From contig NZ_JAOQJD010000002.1 of the NCBI RefSeq assembly GCF_025566985.1, positions 1 to 64,000 of the forward strand: DNA of 64,000 nt, given 5' to 3'. A program made the position numbers and the translations under genes. The DNA comes from Aedoeadaptatus acetigenes (lineage in GTDB: Bacteria > Bacillota > Clostridia > Tissierellales > Peptoniphilaceae). A model generated the notes under the pieces. That model was not told where the DNA came from and searched no databases. It saw only the letters and a list, made by a program, of their open reading frames with translations. Shown one piece after another: positions 8,509 to 15,986 of the stretch; positions within the stretch are counted from its first letter, which is position 1; each line of letters begins with the position of its first letter.

Positions 8509-9255
8509 TCACTGCTCATTCTCTCTTTCAAAGTGAATGCGCCACAACTTCTCTATATCACAATATTCAGCGTGTTTATTTGCCGGTGTATTCGTATCTC
8601 CCACACGAGTATAGATCTGATGATCCATAACCTTCCGGTATCTTTCTGTTAAGTAAAACGGCACAAATTTTGAACTTTTACAAACGATAACGCCAATGTT
8701 TTTATGGCAGTAATATAGGTTCTTAACTTCCACGTCCGGCATATGGCCGCCTGCAAATTTAATTCCCCGAAGAAAATCAAATAGATTGTTGGAGCTCAAT
8801 TTCTCCTTAATTCCTACGACTTCACCATCATCTGCAACACCAAAGATTAGAAAGGCATCTTTGTTACCCGTGTTATTAGATAAGCACAAAATATCGTGTA
8901 GCAGATCACCTTTCTCGTGGTGGAACTCTACCTTAAAATCACAGTAATCCCTTTCTTCTTGATTATTGATTAAGTCGACTATGTCCCTATTCATCGGATC
9001 AATTTGTAATTCTTTACACTTTAACTTATCCACGATTTCTTTTAAGCACTTCCGCTCTTCATCTTCCGCCTTGCCGCCTACCACGGAATTTTTCTTATTA
9101 TTCGTATCGTAAACCGACACAATTGCACTACTATTCGAAAATTTAAATTGCCAGAAAGAGCCATTGTTTTCGCGTTCCACACAATCGCTTATCGCGTAAC
9201 CCATCTTTTCTAATGAGTCTTTAATGTAATTAATATCAATGCTGATTTTTGCCAT
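8509..9255 (-). CDS. AlbA_2/Schlafen-type putative DNA/RNA-binding protein
   Basis: The protein has 248 residues. The segment ERDYCDFKVEFHHEKGDLLHDILCLSNN near residue 100, followed by DAFLIFGVADDGEVVGI near 130 and YTRVGDTNTPAN near 218, matches the AlbA_2 (AAA_4, Schlafen-like) fold. Family members are putative nucleic-acid binders or regulators and are often found in accessory and defence regions. The first ~80 residues are a separate small alpha/beta domain (FWQFKFSNSSAIVSVYD) that I do not recognise; it vaguely recalls the TBP-like N-domains of some RNases. Codon use is more AT-rich than in the core genes, which suggests transfer. It stands just after the XRE/ImmA/PIN cassette on the same strand. 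Confidence 0.72.
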   Translation of the reverse strand: MAKISIDINYIKDSLEKMGYAISDCVERENNGSFWQFKFSNSSAIVSVYDTNNKKNSVVGGKAEDEERKCLKEIVDKLKCKELQIDPMNRDIVDLINNQEERDYCDFKVEFHHEKGDLLHDILCLSNNTGNKDAFLIFGVADDGEVVGIKEKLSSNNLFDFLRGIKFAGGHMPDVEVKNLYYCHKNIGVIVCKSSKFVPFYLTERYRKVMDHQIYTRVGDTNTPANKHAEYCDIEKLWRIHFERENEQ

Positions 9256-9315
9256 GTTCCCCCTCCTCTTATGCTTTAAAACTTTTCAGAACTCCGCGGA
9301 TATCTCTTTCCGCCT

Positions 9316-9843
9316 TCACCCCTTTTTTAAATATTCCGTAAAGGACTGCGCGCCGATCTGCCTACGCTTATTCAACATGGCCTGCCAAATAGTGTTTCCC
9401 TCGGCCTCCGTGATCAGCCCTCTTTCATAGGCTTCGACCAATAAATCGCCCGTCGTCATATGTTTCAACGAATACTTCTCTACATAATAGGCCACATCCT
9501 TCAAATTGTTGCTTCCCAGAATGCCGTCATAAGTTTTCGCCAGAGAAATAGACGCCGCTTCTCCGCGCCCGATGACTTTATTGTCGCCGGAAAAGGTCGT
9601 GAGCTCCCTGTACAGGGCGTATTCTTCCGAATCCACGGACAAATACATAATCTCCGCCGAGCCCCTTTCGAGAAGAAGGTCGACGCGCCGCTTCAAATGA
9701 GGAATCGTGGGCCGGTCGATCTCATCATACACCGGCTTGGGAATCATGATTTTCCCATCGACAATTTTTTCCAGCAAGCACTCCCCGTGAACCCACAAAA
9801 AAGCGCAGATACAATCCGTGTCGAAAAAAATGGAATCAGTCAA
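9316..9843 (-). CDS. PIN-like domain nuclease, third gene of an XRE-ImmA cassette
   Basis: About 175 residues with a TTG start (9841-9843) that overlaps the ImmA stop; AGAGGAAGG sits about eight bases upstream. An ATG at 9897 exists but would overlap ImmA by 62 bases. The pattern is that of a PIN RNase: FFDTDCICAF at the N-terminus (first acidic residue), PVYDEI (second), GRGEAASI in the middle and DGILGSNNLKD (third acidic site). The usual last Asp position reads Asn, so metal binding should be checked. The C-terminus GNTIWQAMLNKRRQIGAQSF is typical of this subgroup. Likely an RNA-cutting effector controlled by its two upstream partners. Confidence 0.75.
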   Translation of the reverse strand: MTDSIFFDTDCICAFLWVHGECLLEKIVDGKIMIPKPVYDEIDRPTIPHLKRRVDLLLERGSAEIMYLSVDSEEYALYRELTTFSGDNKVIGRGEAASISLAKTYDGILGSNNLKDVAYYVEKYSLKHMTTGDLLVEAYERGLITEAEGNTIWQAMLNKRRQIGAQSFTEYLKKG

Positions 9844-10591
9844 GAGGAATCCCTTCCTCTCCCAACTCGCCGAACACAAGATCGTCCCTGAAGGCATCTA
9901 AGAGCAGCTCTTCGTACTTCCCCCGGGAAATGCATTCCTGCTCCAACAACTTCTCGGAAAGCGCCAAATAGCGCCCCAGCACCATCCGCTCCTTCTCTTC
10001 AGGCGCCGGACGATAAAGGGACGTGTCGTAGCCCAGGCGCGCCGCGATCCCCATGACCCCCGTCTCCATGGCTGACGCTTCCTGCGCCGTCAAGATGCCG
10101 TCGCTTACGAGCCGGTACAACATGGCCTTGTGGCTAAGCCCGTAATACTGCTCCAGCCTGATCACGTCCTCGACGCCGAGAAGGTCCTCCTGCCCCTTCG
10201 CCCGAATCGCCTCCAAAGACTCACTTAAAGACGCCGGGGGCATCAATAAATAAGACGCAAACTGATCCGCACACTTTTCATTCGCATCCCCCACGCCGAT
10301 GGCCATGCGGCTCACCTGCGATTCCTTCGCCTCGTCGAAATACAAATGATACAACTCGTGAGCCAACGAAAAGCGCTGCCGCCCCAAAGACATGCGGGAA
10401 TTCACGGCAATGACTTGGGACGACGCCCCCTTGTAGCAAACCCCGCTGATGTTTTGACCGAGGGGATAAAAAACCAGCGTCAGATCTTCGATGCCCTGAA
10501 CCAGCTTAAAAAGATCCACCGGCGATTGACCGTCGGCGCCTAAAAGCTTCCTTACCCGATAGGCCTTATTGCTCAAATCAATTCTATCCAC
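9836..10591 (-). CDS. ImmA/IrrE-family metallopeptidase
   Basis: The protein has about 251 residues with a GTG start (10589-10591) overlapping the regulator stop as GTGGATAG, with GGGAGG upstream; an ATG further up exists but lies deep in the regulator gene. The zinc protease motif HELYHLYFD is at about residue 85, in RFSLAHELYH. Related proteins (ImmA, IrrE/PprI) cleave an XRE-type repressor after a stress signal. The gene is sandwiched by overlaps between an XRE regulator and a PIN protein, so the likely substrate is the adjacent regulator. The C-terminal ~120 residues are helical and of unknown role. Confidence 0.85.
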   Translation of the reverse strand: MDRIDLSNKAYRVRKLLGADGQSPVDLFKLVQGIEDLTLVFYPLGQNISGVCYKGASSQVIAVNSRMSLGRQRFSLAHELYHLYFDEAKESQVSRMAIGVGDANEKCADQFASYLLMPPASLSESLEAIRAKGQEDLLGVEDVIRLEQYYGLSHKAMLYRLVSDGILTAQEASAMETGVMGIAARLGYDTSLYRPAPEEKERMVLGRYLALSEKLLEQECISRGKYEELLLDAFRDDLVFGELGEEGIPLD

Positions 10592-10931
10592 GGCGACGCG
10601 CCTCCCATATCCTGTCCATTTCAAACTGATTCAGCGCAATCTGATTCACCGCGGCCAAAGCTTCCAGATCCTCCGCAGTGAATCCCTTGGAACGAAACGA
10701 CATGGCGCAACTTTCGCCGTCGGCATCTTCCGATAAAATAAAATCCGACGAACAGCAAAACAAACGCGCCAACTTCTCGACTACATCCGAAGTGATCTTC
10801 CGCTCGCCCTTTTCAATCTTGGAAACCATGCTTTGATCCAAAGACAAATAATCAGCCACCGTCTTTTGATTTAAATTTGCACGCTCACGAAGCGATTTAA
10901 TCCGCTTGCCTACTTCGACGAAATTCATCAT
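10584..10931 (-). CDS. XRE-family HTH regulator (ImmR-like)
   Basis: The protein has 115 residues. An N-terminal lambda-repressor-type HTH is plain: LRERANLNQKTVADYLSLDQ, then SMVSKIEKGERKITSDVVEKLARLF (residues 15-60). The C-terminal half is short and would be the exposed part that the adjacent ImmA-type protease could cut. The first of two ATGs is preferred because AAAGGAGGGG lies six bases upstream. It is the first gene of an overlapping three-gene unit (regulator, protease, PIN nuclease). Autoregulation is likely but the operator was not identified. Confidence 0.88.
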   Translation of the reverse strand: MMNFVEVGKRIKSLRERANLNQKTVADYLSLDQSMVSKIEKGERKITSDVVEKLARLFCCSSDFILSEDADGESCAMSFRSKGFTAEDLEALAAVNQIALNQFEMDRIWEARRRG

Positions 10932-11080
10932 AACTTACCCCTCCTTTAAACTTAGTATAGCAAAGGATTGTCATAAAATAAATTCTTTTTTTATGATTAT
11001 TATGACAGACGCGTTTACTACCTTCAGAAAACACAAATCAACGCCAGCAACATTTGTCTAACATTTCAGCTCAGCAGAAT

Positions 11081-11111
11081 AAAATAGGAGCTTGGCCTGG
11101 CCAAACTCCTA
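11081..11111 (-). terminator. Terminator of the membrane-protein gene
   Basis: TAGGAG-C-TTGGCC pairs with GGCCAA-A-CTCCTA, followed on the minus strand by TTTTATT. It lies eight bases after the stop of the membrane-protein gene. Confidence 0.75.
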
Positions 11112-11118
11112 AACTAAG

Positions 11119-12045
11119 CTATTCTTTATCTTTAGGTTCTACGCCAACCTTACAAAATTGGCGATATTCAATCTGCCTCTCTCCGAGCGGCTCAATGCGA
11201 TAGTCACCTTTTATAATAGTGAGTTGAGACTCCTTTTCTGGGCATTCCTTTGTACTCTGTCTCTTTGATACAACCGATGTACTTCCTTTCATTAAGACAA
11301 CCGAATCCCGGTAATGCCCTACAACAATACGATAGCCGCTTTCCTTTCCTGAAATAAATTCATAGCCTCTTTGATTCACAGGATCCAAAGGCGAAAGCTT
11401 CATTGTCAAAATAAAAGTCATAAGAAAAATTGTTACTACAGTTAATACATATAACGTTCCCGATATTACCTTCAAAACTTTACTATGCTCGGTGTAAAGG
11501 CTTGTTAACTTAAATTTTTTTGTCCCTTCATTCGCATTATTTCGAGCAATCACGAAAAACAATAAGTCATATCCAATAAATGAAAGAATACTAAGAACAA
11601 AAGATAAAAGAACACACAATTTACTTTTTCCAAAAAAATAGTCAAAAATGATTAGTGATTCAATCAACACCACAAGCGCGACCGCAAGTGAAAAAAGTAA
11701 TCTGTCAGAGACATTAAATTCACTTTTCTTTGAAACTTTTTTTACAAAGCAAGGTATAAGCCAAATAAACACAAGGATCAATGCAAAAGGAACCATTGCA
11801 TCAAAATCAAAAATTCTATCATTATAAAAATATAAACTGGGGACACCATAAAAATGTTCTGCATATATCGCAAATGCTTTATTAGACAAAGATAAAAAAA
11901 TGCCACTGACCGCCGCTAATAAAGACGCAACTTTAAACAACACATCGAGTATCGTATCTTTAGGTTTTTCTAGATTGCAAATGCATTCGGGTACTTTCCA
12001 TCGACGTAATAACCTACGCCTTCTCTCCTCTTCTCTCTTTGTCAT
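11119..12045 (-). CDS. Membrane protein of unknown function
   Basis: The protein has 308 residues and I do not recognise its family. The first ~30 residues are basic (EERRRRLLRRWK) with a CICNLEK segment. Five to six hydrophobic segments follow: about 30-50, 75-98, 110-130, 140-165 and 195-215. A soluble tail of about 90 residues contains a beta-type region (SGYRIVVGHYRDSVVLMKG). AT-rich codon use differs from the operons on either side and suggests recent acquisition together with the 8.5-11 kb cassette. The start follows GGAGGGGTAG. A role as immunity or stress membrane protein is possible but unsupported. Confidence 0.7.
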   Translation of the reverse strand: MTKREEERRRRLLRRWKVPECICNLEKPKDTILDVLFKVASLLAAVSGIFLSLSNKAFAIYAEHFYGVPSLYFYNDRIFDFDAMVPFALILVFIWLIPCFVKKVSKKSEFNVSDRLLFSLAVALVVLIESLIIFDYFFGKSKLCVLLSFVLSILSFIGYDLLFFVIARNNANEGTKKFKLTSLYTEHSKVLKVISGTLYVLTVVTIFLMTFILTMKLSPLDPVNQRGYEFISGKESGYRIVVGHYRDSVVLMKGSTSVVSKRQSTKECPEKESQLTIIKGDYRIEPLGERQIEYRQFCKVGVEPKDKE

Positions 12046-12164
12046 TTTAAACTACCCCTCCTTAATTCCATTATATATTTTATATAAAATACCCAATGCA
12101 TTCTCATCTAAAACCTATCTCCGCTTCAATAATCGCATCCCACTCATAAAATCCATTCCGCAAC

Positions 12165-12350
12165 ACAGCCCAACAGGAATCAAATGCCTGTAGGCATTTG
12201 CACTGCTAAAAGGCGTTTGTGGGTCGAGGGGGATGGGGCCCCGGGGAAGGGCCAGAGGGCGAATCGCAACGCCCTGGGCCCTTCCCCGGGCTTCAAGGCC
12301 GTGTAATAGCGTATTTTAAGTGAAATAGAAATCAACACGTCATTCTGTCG
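12165..12350. repeat. Composite intergenic repeat locus with 70-bp module identical to 46846-46915
   Basis: Flank ACACAGCCCAACAGGAATC (12172 region) is followed by the hairpin AAATGCC-TGTA-GGCATTT. Bases 12221-12290 are identical to 46846-46915. The module can fold into a stem of about 21 bp, from CCCGGGGAAGGGCC to its complement, with AATCGCAA at the tip. After 12290 the sequence continues with a second module (GTGTAATAGCGTATTTTAAG) that resembles 120-190 near the left edge. Confidence 0.75.
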
Positions 12351-12440
12351 GCTATGCTTTCAAACAACAATAAACAATCTATATTGTGCGAAGGAGAAAA
12401 AGAAAAATTAATCACCCGCCCATTTCTCCATAAAAGAATA

Positions 12441-12464
12441 AAAAAGGACCGCAACGGGTCCTTT
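12441..12464. terminator. Terminator after the IS1182-type transposase
   Basis: GGACC-CGTTGC-GGTCC type hairpin with A and T runs. The same hairpin sequence recurs at 20056-20088. A second hairpin (GACAAAC...GTTTGTC, 12473-12510) lies within the end of the transposase frame. Confidence 0.65.
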
Positions 12465-13927
12465 CAGACTGCAGACAAACTCCGAATAAATCTCGGGGTT
12501 TGTCTCTTTTTTATGTTGTCAATCCATTTTCTCCATAAATCAGTAAAAGAAGGGCCGCAGTCTCCCCTCTCCCGATCTCTTCGATCCATCATCAGTGCCA
12601 GTTTTTTCATGTTCATGCATGCAAAGGTCAGCACCGCTTTTAGATCCATTTTCTTTCGTCCACGCTGGTTGGTGTAACGTAGGCCATGGTATTCTTTCGC
12701 GCTGCCGAATTGCCGTTCGATGGTTTCTTTGCGTTGTTTGTATTCTGCTTTTCCTGGGGTGGTGTAGCGGTAGTCTTCCGCGACGTCCAGGGCGTCTTGC
12801 CAGAGGTGGCGAGTAACGATTTTTTGATGGTTTTTGCTGGCGGTGCAACGGTGAAGGGTAGGACAGTTTTTGCAGATTTTTGGATTGCGTTTGTATTCGC
12901 GGTATCCTTCACGTGTCGTGGTGCTGTAGGGGAGGATGGTTTCTTCCGGGCAGAGGTAACAGTCGTAGTAGGCGTCGTAGACGAAGTCGCGCTTGTAGTA
13001 GGGGTCGTCGAGGGCCGGTTTGTGTTTGGGCCGGGTGTAGGGGAAGACGGGCAGGATGTCTTTTTCAAGGAGGGTTTTGGCGATGGCCGGGGTTTTGTAG
13101 CCGGCGTCCATGACGAGTTTTTCCGGTTTTAAAGCTTGGAGTTTGGGGAGGAAGTCGAAGAAGGTGCTGCTGTCGTGGCGGTTGCCGGGAAAGCTTTGAC
13201 AGGCGAGGATCCAACCGTGTGCGTCGCAGGCGGTTTGGATGGTGTAGGCAAAGACCTCTTTGTGCTCGCCTTTGTGAAAGAGGCCGCTTTCGGGATCGGT
13301 GGTGGATTGTGTAATGGTGGTGGTATCGGTGGGCGGATTTTTCGGTGGTTTGAGGTCGTCTTTTCCGTGTGCGTTTCGATCGTCGGCAATTTCTTTTTCA
13401 AGCTGTTGTTGGTAGCTTCGCACGTGTTTTTTCACCACGGCTTTTTTGTTTTTGTGGCGATTGGCATGGGCTTTGACGTGGGTGGCATCGACGAATTGGA
13501 GGCGTGTGTCGACGAAGCCTTGGTCCATCGCTTGTTGAAGGATGTTGGTGAAGATGGACTCAAAGAGGTCGGTGTCTTGAAAACGCCGACGGTAGTTTTG
13601 CCCAAAGGTGGTGAAGTGGGGGATTTTATCGTAGAAGTCAAGTCCCAAGAACCAACGATAGGCCAGGTTGACTTCGACTTCTTTAATGGTTTGGCGCATG
13701 CTCCGAATGCCATAAAGGTGTTGGATAAAGACGAGTTTAATGAGAACCACGGGGTCGATGCTGGGCCGGCCGTTGTCTGGGCAGTAAAGGTCTTCAACAA
13801 GATCATAGATGAAGTCGAAGTCCACGTAACGATCAATTTTCCGCAAAAGATGATCTGCCGGCACGAGTTGATCCAGAGCGATCATTTGAATTTGTTCTAC
13901 TTTTTTCTTGTCTTCTTTGTGTAGCAT
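12464..13927 (-). CDS. IS1182-family transposase
   Basis: This DDE-type transposase of 487 residues is full length for the family. The N-terminal domain reads DQLVPADHLLRKIDRYVDF (near 17) and RPSIDPVVLIKLVFIQHLYG (near 53), typical of IS1182/IS5-like proteins. A Cys cluster (CPE..., CKNCPTLHRC) lies around residues 325-375. The catalytic acidic residues include FVDATHVKAHA near 145 and KLVMDAGYKT near 265, and the final ERQFGSAKEYHGLRYTNQRG near 430 supplies the Glu region. No frameshift is seen, so the element may be active. The start follows AGGAGG with a short spacing. Confidence 0.93.
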   Translation of the reverse strand: MLHKEDKKKVEQIQMIALDQLVPADHLLRKIDRYVDFDFIYDLVEDLYCPDNGRPSIDPVVLIKLVFIQHLYGIRSMRQTIKEVEVNLAYRWFLGLDFYDKIPHFTTFGQNYRRRFQDTDLFESIFTNILQQAMDQGFVDTRLQFVDATHVKAHANRHKNKKAVVKKHVRSYQQQLEKEIADDRNAHGKDDLKPPKNPPTDTTTITQSTTDPESGLFHKGEHKEVFAYTIQTACDAHGWILACQSFPGNRHDSSTFFDFLPKLQALKPEKLVMDAGYKTPAIAKTLLEKDILPVFPYTRPKHKPALDDPYYKRDFVYDAYYDCYLCPEETILPYSTTTREGYREYKRNPKICKNCPTLHRCTASKNHQKIVTRHLWQDALDVAEDYRYTTPGKAEYKQRKETIERQFGSAKEYHGLRYTNQRGRKKMDLKAVLTFACMNMKKLALMMDRRDRERGDCGPSFTDLWRKWIDNIKKRQTPRFIRSLSAV

Positions 13928-13977
13928 GGCGGCCTCCTTTTTTCTCTATTTTACTATAATTGAGGCGAATGCTGTTT

Positions 13978-14030
13978 GATGACACAAAAAAGGGAGGGTG
14001 AATCGGGTGATTCTCCCTCCCTTTGTCATC
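13978..14030. repeat. Large palindrome upstream of the transposase
   Basis: GATGACA and TGTCATC form the outer arm. AGGGAGGGTGAATC pairs inside with GATTCTCCCTCCCT with one mismatch. It may mark the IS end or shield the transposase gene from outside transcription. Confidence 0.6.
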
Positions 14031-14037
14031 ACTCTGT

Positions 14038-14060
14038 CCCCCGGCGTAGCCGGGGGTTTT
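14038..14060. terminator. GC-rich hairpin at the 3' side of the IS200-type element
   Basis: CCCCCGGC pairs with GCCGGGGG around a three-base loop and is followed by TTTTTC on the plus strand. Confidence 0.7.
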
Positions 14061-14139
14061 TCTTTTTCGGCCCAAAGGGCCTGTATTACTAGCTGCACCT
14101 GAAGGGCGTCGGTGGTCTGCCCGTGCTAACGTTACTTGG

Positions 14140-14598
14140 CTACCCCTTGAAGGGGTTCGTCGTGTCGAAGGTTAATTGCTCACTTATTTGATCTTCTTTC
14201 AGTTGATTTTGAATGTATTCTTGTATCTTTTTAGCGTTTTTTCCCGCTGTATCAACGTAATACCCTCGACACCAAAACTGCCTTCCCCTATATTTAAATT
14301 TCATGTCTCCCCATCGTTCATAGATCATGATGCCGCTTTTCCCTTTCAGAAACCCCATGAATGAAGATACGGAGAGTTTGGGCGGGATCTCTAGTAACAT
14401 ATGAACGTGATCCGGACATACTTCCGCCTCGATAATATTTACGCCTTTCCAGCTACATAACTCGCGTAGAATCGCGCCTATTTCTAAGCGCTTCGATCCA
14501 TAAAATACTTTTCGCCTGTATTTCGGAGTAAACACTACGTGATACTTACAATTCCATTTTGTGTGTGATAGACTATGGGTGTGATTTAGTGATGTCAT
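14140..14598 (-). CDS. tnpA: IS200-family Y1 transposase TnpA
   Basis: This HUH-superfamily single-strand transposase has 152 residues, normal for IS200. The opening THSLSHTKWNCKYHVVFTPKYRRKVF, the metal-binding CPDHVHMLLEIPP near residue 60 (HUH = His-Val-His) and YYVDTAGKN near 118, which carries the catalytic Tyr, are all present. No accessory TnpB is found nearby, so this is the short, IS200-type organisation. The start follows a CCCTCC/GGAGGG site. The reading frame is intact, so the element may be mobile. Confidence 0.95.
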   Translation of the reverse strand: MTSLNHTHSLSHTKWNCKYHVVFTPKYRRKVFYGSKRLEIGAILRELCSWKGVNIIEAEVCPDHVHMLLEIPPKLSVSSFMGFLKGKSGIMIYERWGDMKFKYRGRQFWCRGYYVDTAGKNAKKIQEYIQNQLKEDQISEQLTFDTTNPFKG

Positions 14599-14687
14599 TA
14601 TTCCCTCCTGATTGTGATTGGTTGACAGACCTTTCTTATCATACCATTCTAGGAATAACGGATAATTATCGCTAAAGCTAAACGGAA

Positions 14688-14710
14688 CCCCCGGTCTAAC
14701 CGGGGGTTTT
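14688..14710. terminator. GC-rich hairpin at the 5' side of the IS200-type element
   Basis: CCCCCGG-TCTAA-CCGGGGG followed by TTTT on the plus strand. It separates the element from the MaoC gene end at 14764 and mirrors the hairpin on the other side. Confidence 0.65.
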
Positions 14711-14763
14711 CTAATGCAAAAAAGATGCCGGCAATGCCGACATCTGCTGTGACCAACTATATG

Positions 14764-15219
14764 CTATTCTTTTGCCTTCATCATAATCGTCCAAGGCGAT
14801 TCCGTGATCAAAACGCCGTCCTGATTGACAAGACGCGCTTCGAAGTTCACGATACCTCTTCCCGGTTTGGACGAGTGCTTCACCTCTACCGGCTCCACTT
14901 CCAAGTGGACCGTGTCGCCGATACGAAGAGGGCTCTTATAACGAATGGTAAGCTCTAAAAAGGCGATGGTAGTGCCGTCGAATATGCCGAGCATATTGGA
15001 TAGCCCTGTCATAATCGATGCGCCGAGCATGCCGTGGGCGACCCGCTCTTTAAAGGGTCCGGTTTTGGCAAACTCGTCATTAGTGTGCAATACATTGAAG
15101 TCTCCCGAAAGACCGGCAAAGTTTACTACATCCGCCTCTGTAATAGTTCTGCCTTGTGAAACATAAACCTTCCCGATTTCAAATTTTTCTAAATATAATC
15201 CTTTAGGTTCGTAATTCAT
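14764..15219 (-). CDS. MaoC-like (R)-specific enoyl-CoA hydratase
   Basis: This cytoplasmic hot-dog-fold enzyme has 151 residues. The MaoC hydratase motif is intact: FAGLSGDFNVLHTNDEFA near residues 33-50, with the catalytic Asp and His, then VAHGMLGASIMTGL near 60. The family reversibly hydrates trans-2-enoyl-CoA to (R)-3-hydroxyacyl-CoA. It is the last gene of a LysR-linked operon and starts eight bases after the crotonase stop, with AGGAGG five bases before ATG. With the S-specific crotonase beside it, the pair can interconvert R- and S-3-hydroxyacyl-CoA through the enoyl-CoA. Substrate chain length is inferred to be short. Confidence 0.88.
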   Translation of the reverse strand: MNYEPKGLYLEKFEIGKVYVSQGRTITEADVVNFAGLSGDFNVLHTNDEFAKTGPFKERVAHGMLGASIMTGLSNMLGIFDGTTIAFLELTIRYKSPLRIGDTVHLEVEPVEVKHSSKPGRGIVNFEARLVNQDGVLITESPWTIMMKAKE

Positions 15220-15227
15220 AGTACCTC

Positions 15228-15986
15228 CTATTCAAACCGGGCGGAGCGTTTTTCGCGGAAAGCCGCCATTCCCTCTATTTGATCCGGCGTGCCGAAGATC
15301 GTGGCGTTCATGGCATTTTCGAGGGCGATTCCGCCGTCCAATGTCATATCCAGCCCCCGATCCACCATTTCTTTGGCCATGGCCACCGCGGTCTTTGAGT
15401 TTTTTACAATGGATTTTGCAAGCGCCATGGCTCTGTCCATTAAGTCCTCCGGGGCTGCCACTTCGAGAACGAGGCCGAATTCTTTTGCCTTATGAGCGTC
15501 GATAGTGTCTCCGGTTAAAAGCATATACATAGCGTTCATTCGCCCGATGAGGCGGGGCAAGCGTTGAGTTCCGGAAAATCCCGGTGTAATGCCGAGGCTT
15601 ACTTCGGGAAAAGCCATCTTCGCTTTTTCCGATGCGATACGGATATCGCATGCCAGGGCAAATTCTACGCCTCCACCGAAGGCGTAACCGTTAATAACAG
15701 CGATGGTGGGGATGCTCATGGTTTCGATGCGGCGGAAAAGATCTTGTCCTTTTTTGGAAAACTTCGCCACTTCCATACCTCGTAAGTTCTCCATCTCTTT
15801 CGTATCGGCGCCGGCGATAAAGGCCTTCCCCGCTCCCGTAAAGATAATGGCGCGGACATCTTCTCTCTCGATGCGGTCGACGACCTCTTCGAGAGCCTCC
15901 AACATCTCGCTGTTAAGTGCGTTCATCGCTTCCGGTCGATTGAAGATTACGGTGGCGATACGCTCTTCTATTTTAAAATCGATCAT
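15228..15986 (-). CDS. Enoyl-CoA hydratase (crotonase family)
   Basis: The protein has 252 residues, close to the usual 260. Oxyanion-hole strands are visible: AFIAGADTKEM near residue 54 and NGYAFGGGVEFALACDI near 99. The catalytic-Glu region FPEVSLGITPGFSGTQRLPRLIG is near 128-150. The family adds water to crotonyl-CoA and similar enoyl-CoAs to give the (S)-3-hydroxy product. It overlaps the CoA-transferase stop by four bases and is followed closely by the MaoC gene. Central butyrate genes (bcd, hbd, etf) are not here, so this looks like a dedicated peripheral operon rather than the main butyrate cluster. Confidence 0.92.
   Translation of the reverse strand: MIDFKIEERIATVIFNRPEAMNALNSEMLEALEEVVDRIEREDVRAIIFTGAGKAFIAGADTKEMENLRGMEVAKFSKKGQDLFRRIETMSIPTIAVINGYAFGGGVEFALACDIRIASEKAKMAFPEVSLGITPGFSGTQRLPRLIGRMNAMYMLLTGDTIDAHKAKEFGLVLEVAAPEDLMDRAMALAKSIVKNSKTAVAMAKEMVDRGLDMTLDGGIALENAMNATIFGTPDQIEGMAAFREKRSARFE

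Larger units (their letters stand above)
12441..14030 (-). mobile_element. IS1182-type insertion sequence (ends not resolved)
   Basis: A single long transposase gene is bounded by strong hairpins: 12441-12464 on one side and a large imperfect palindrome at 13978-14030 on the other. I could not identify convincing matching terminal inverted repeats or a target duplication, so the limits given are the outer hairpins. Confidence 0.5.
14037..14712 (-). mobile_element. IS200-type element (IS200/IS605 family)
   Basis: A lone Y1 transposase gene is flanked by short hairpins, as expected for this family. CCCCCGGC-GTA-GCCGGGGG with a T run lies at 14038-14060, and CCCCCGG-TCTAA-CCGGGGG with a T run at 14688-14710. 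A small CCCC-TTGAA-GGGG hairpin sits at the transposase stop. Exact cleavage sites are not determined. Confidence 0.6.

Noticed and set aside
12686..13924. Plus-strand frames across the IS1182-type gene
   Set aside because: Antisense shadows of the transposase.
13978..14030. Matching terminal inverted repeats for the IS1182-type element
   Set aside because: A weak resemblance between CTTTTTTATGTTGTCAA inside the gene end and the complement of the upstream palindrome was seen, but it lies within the coding frame and is too imperfect to call.
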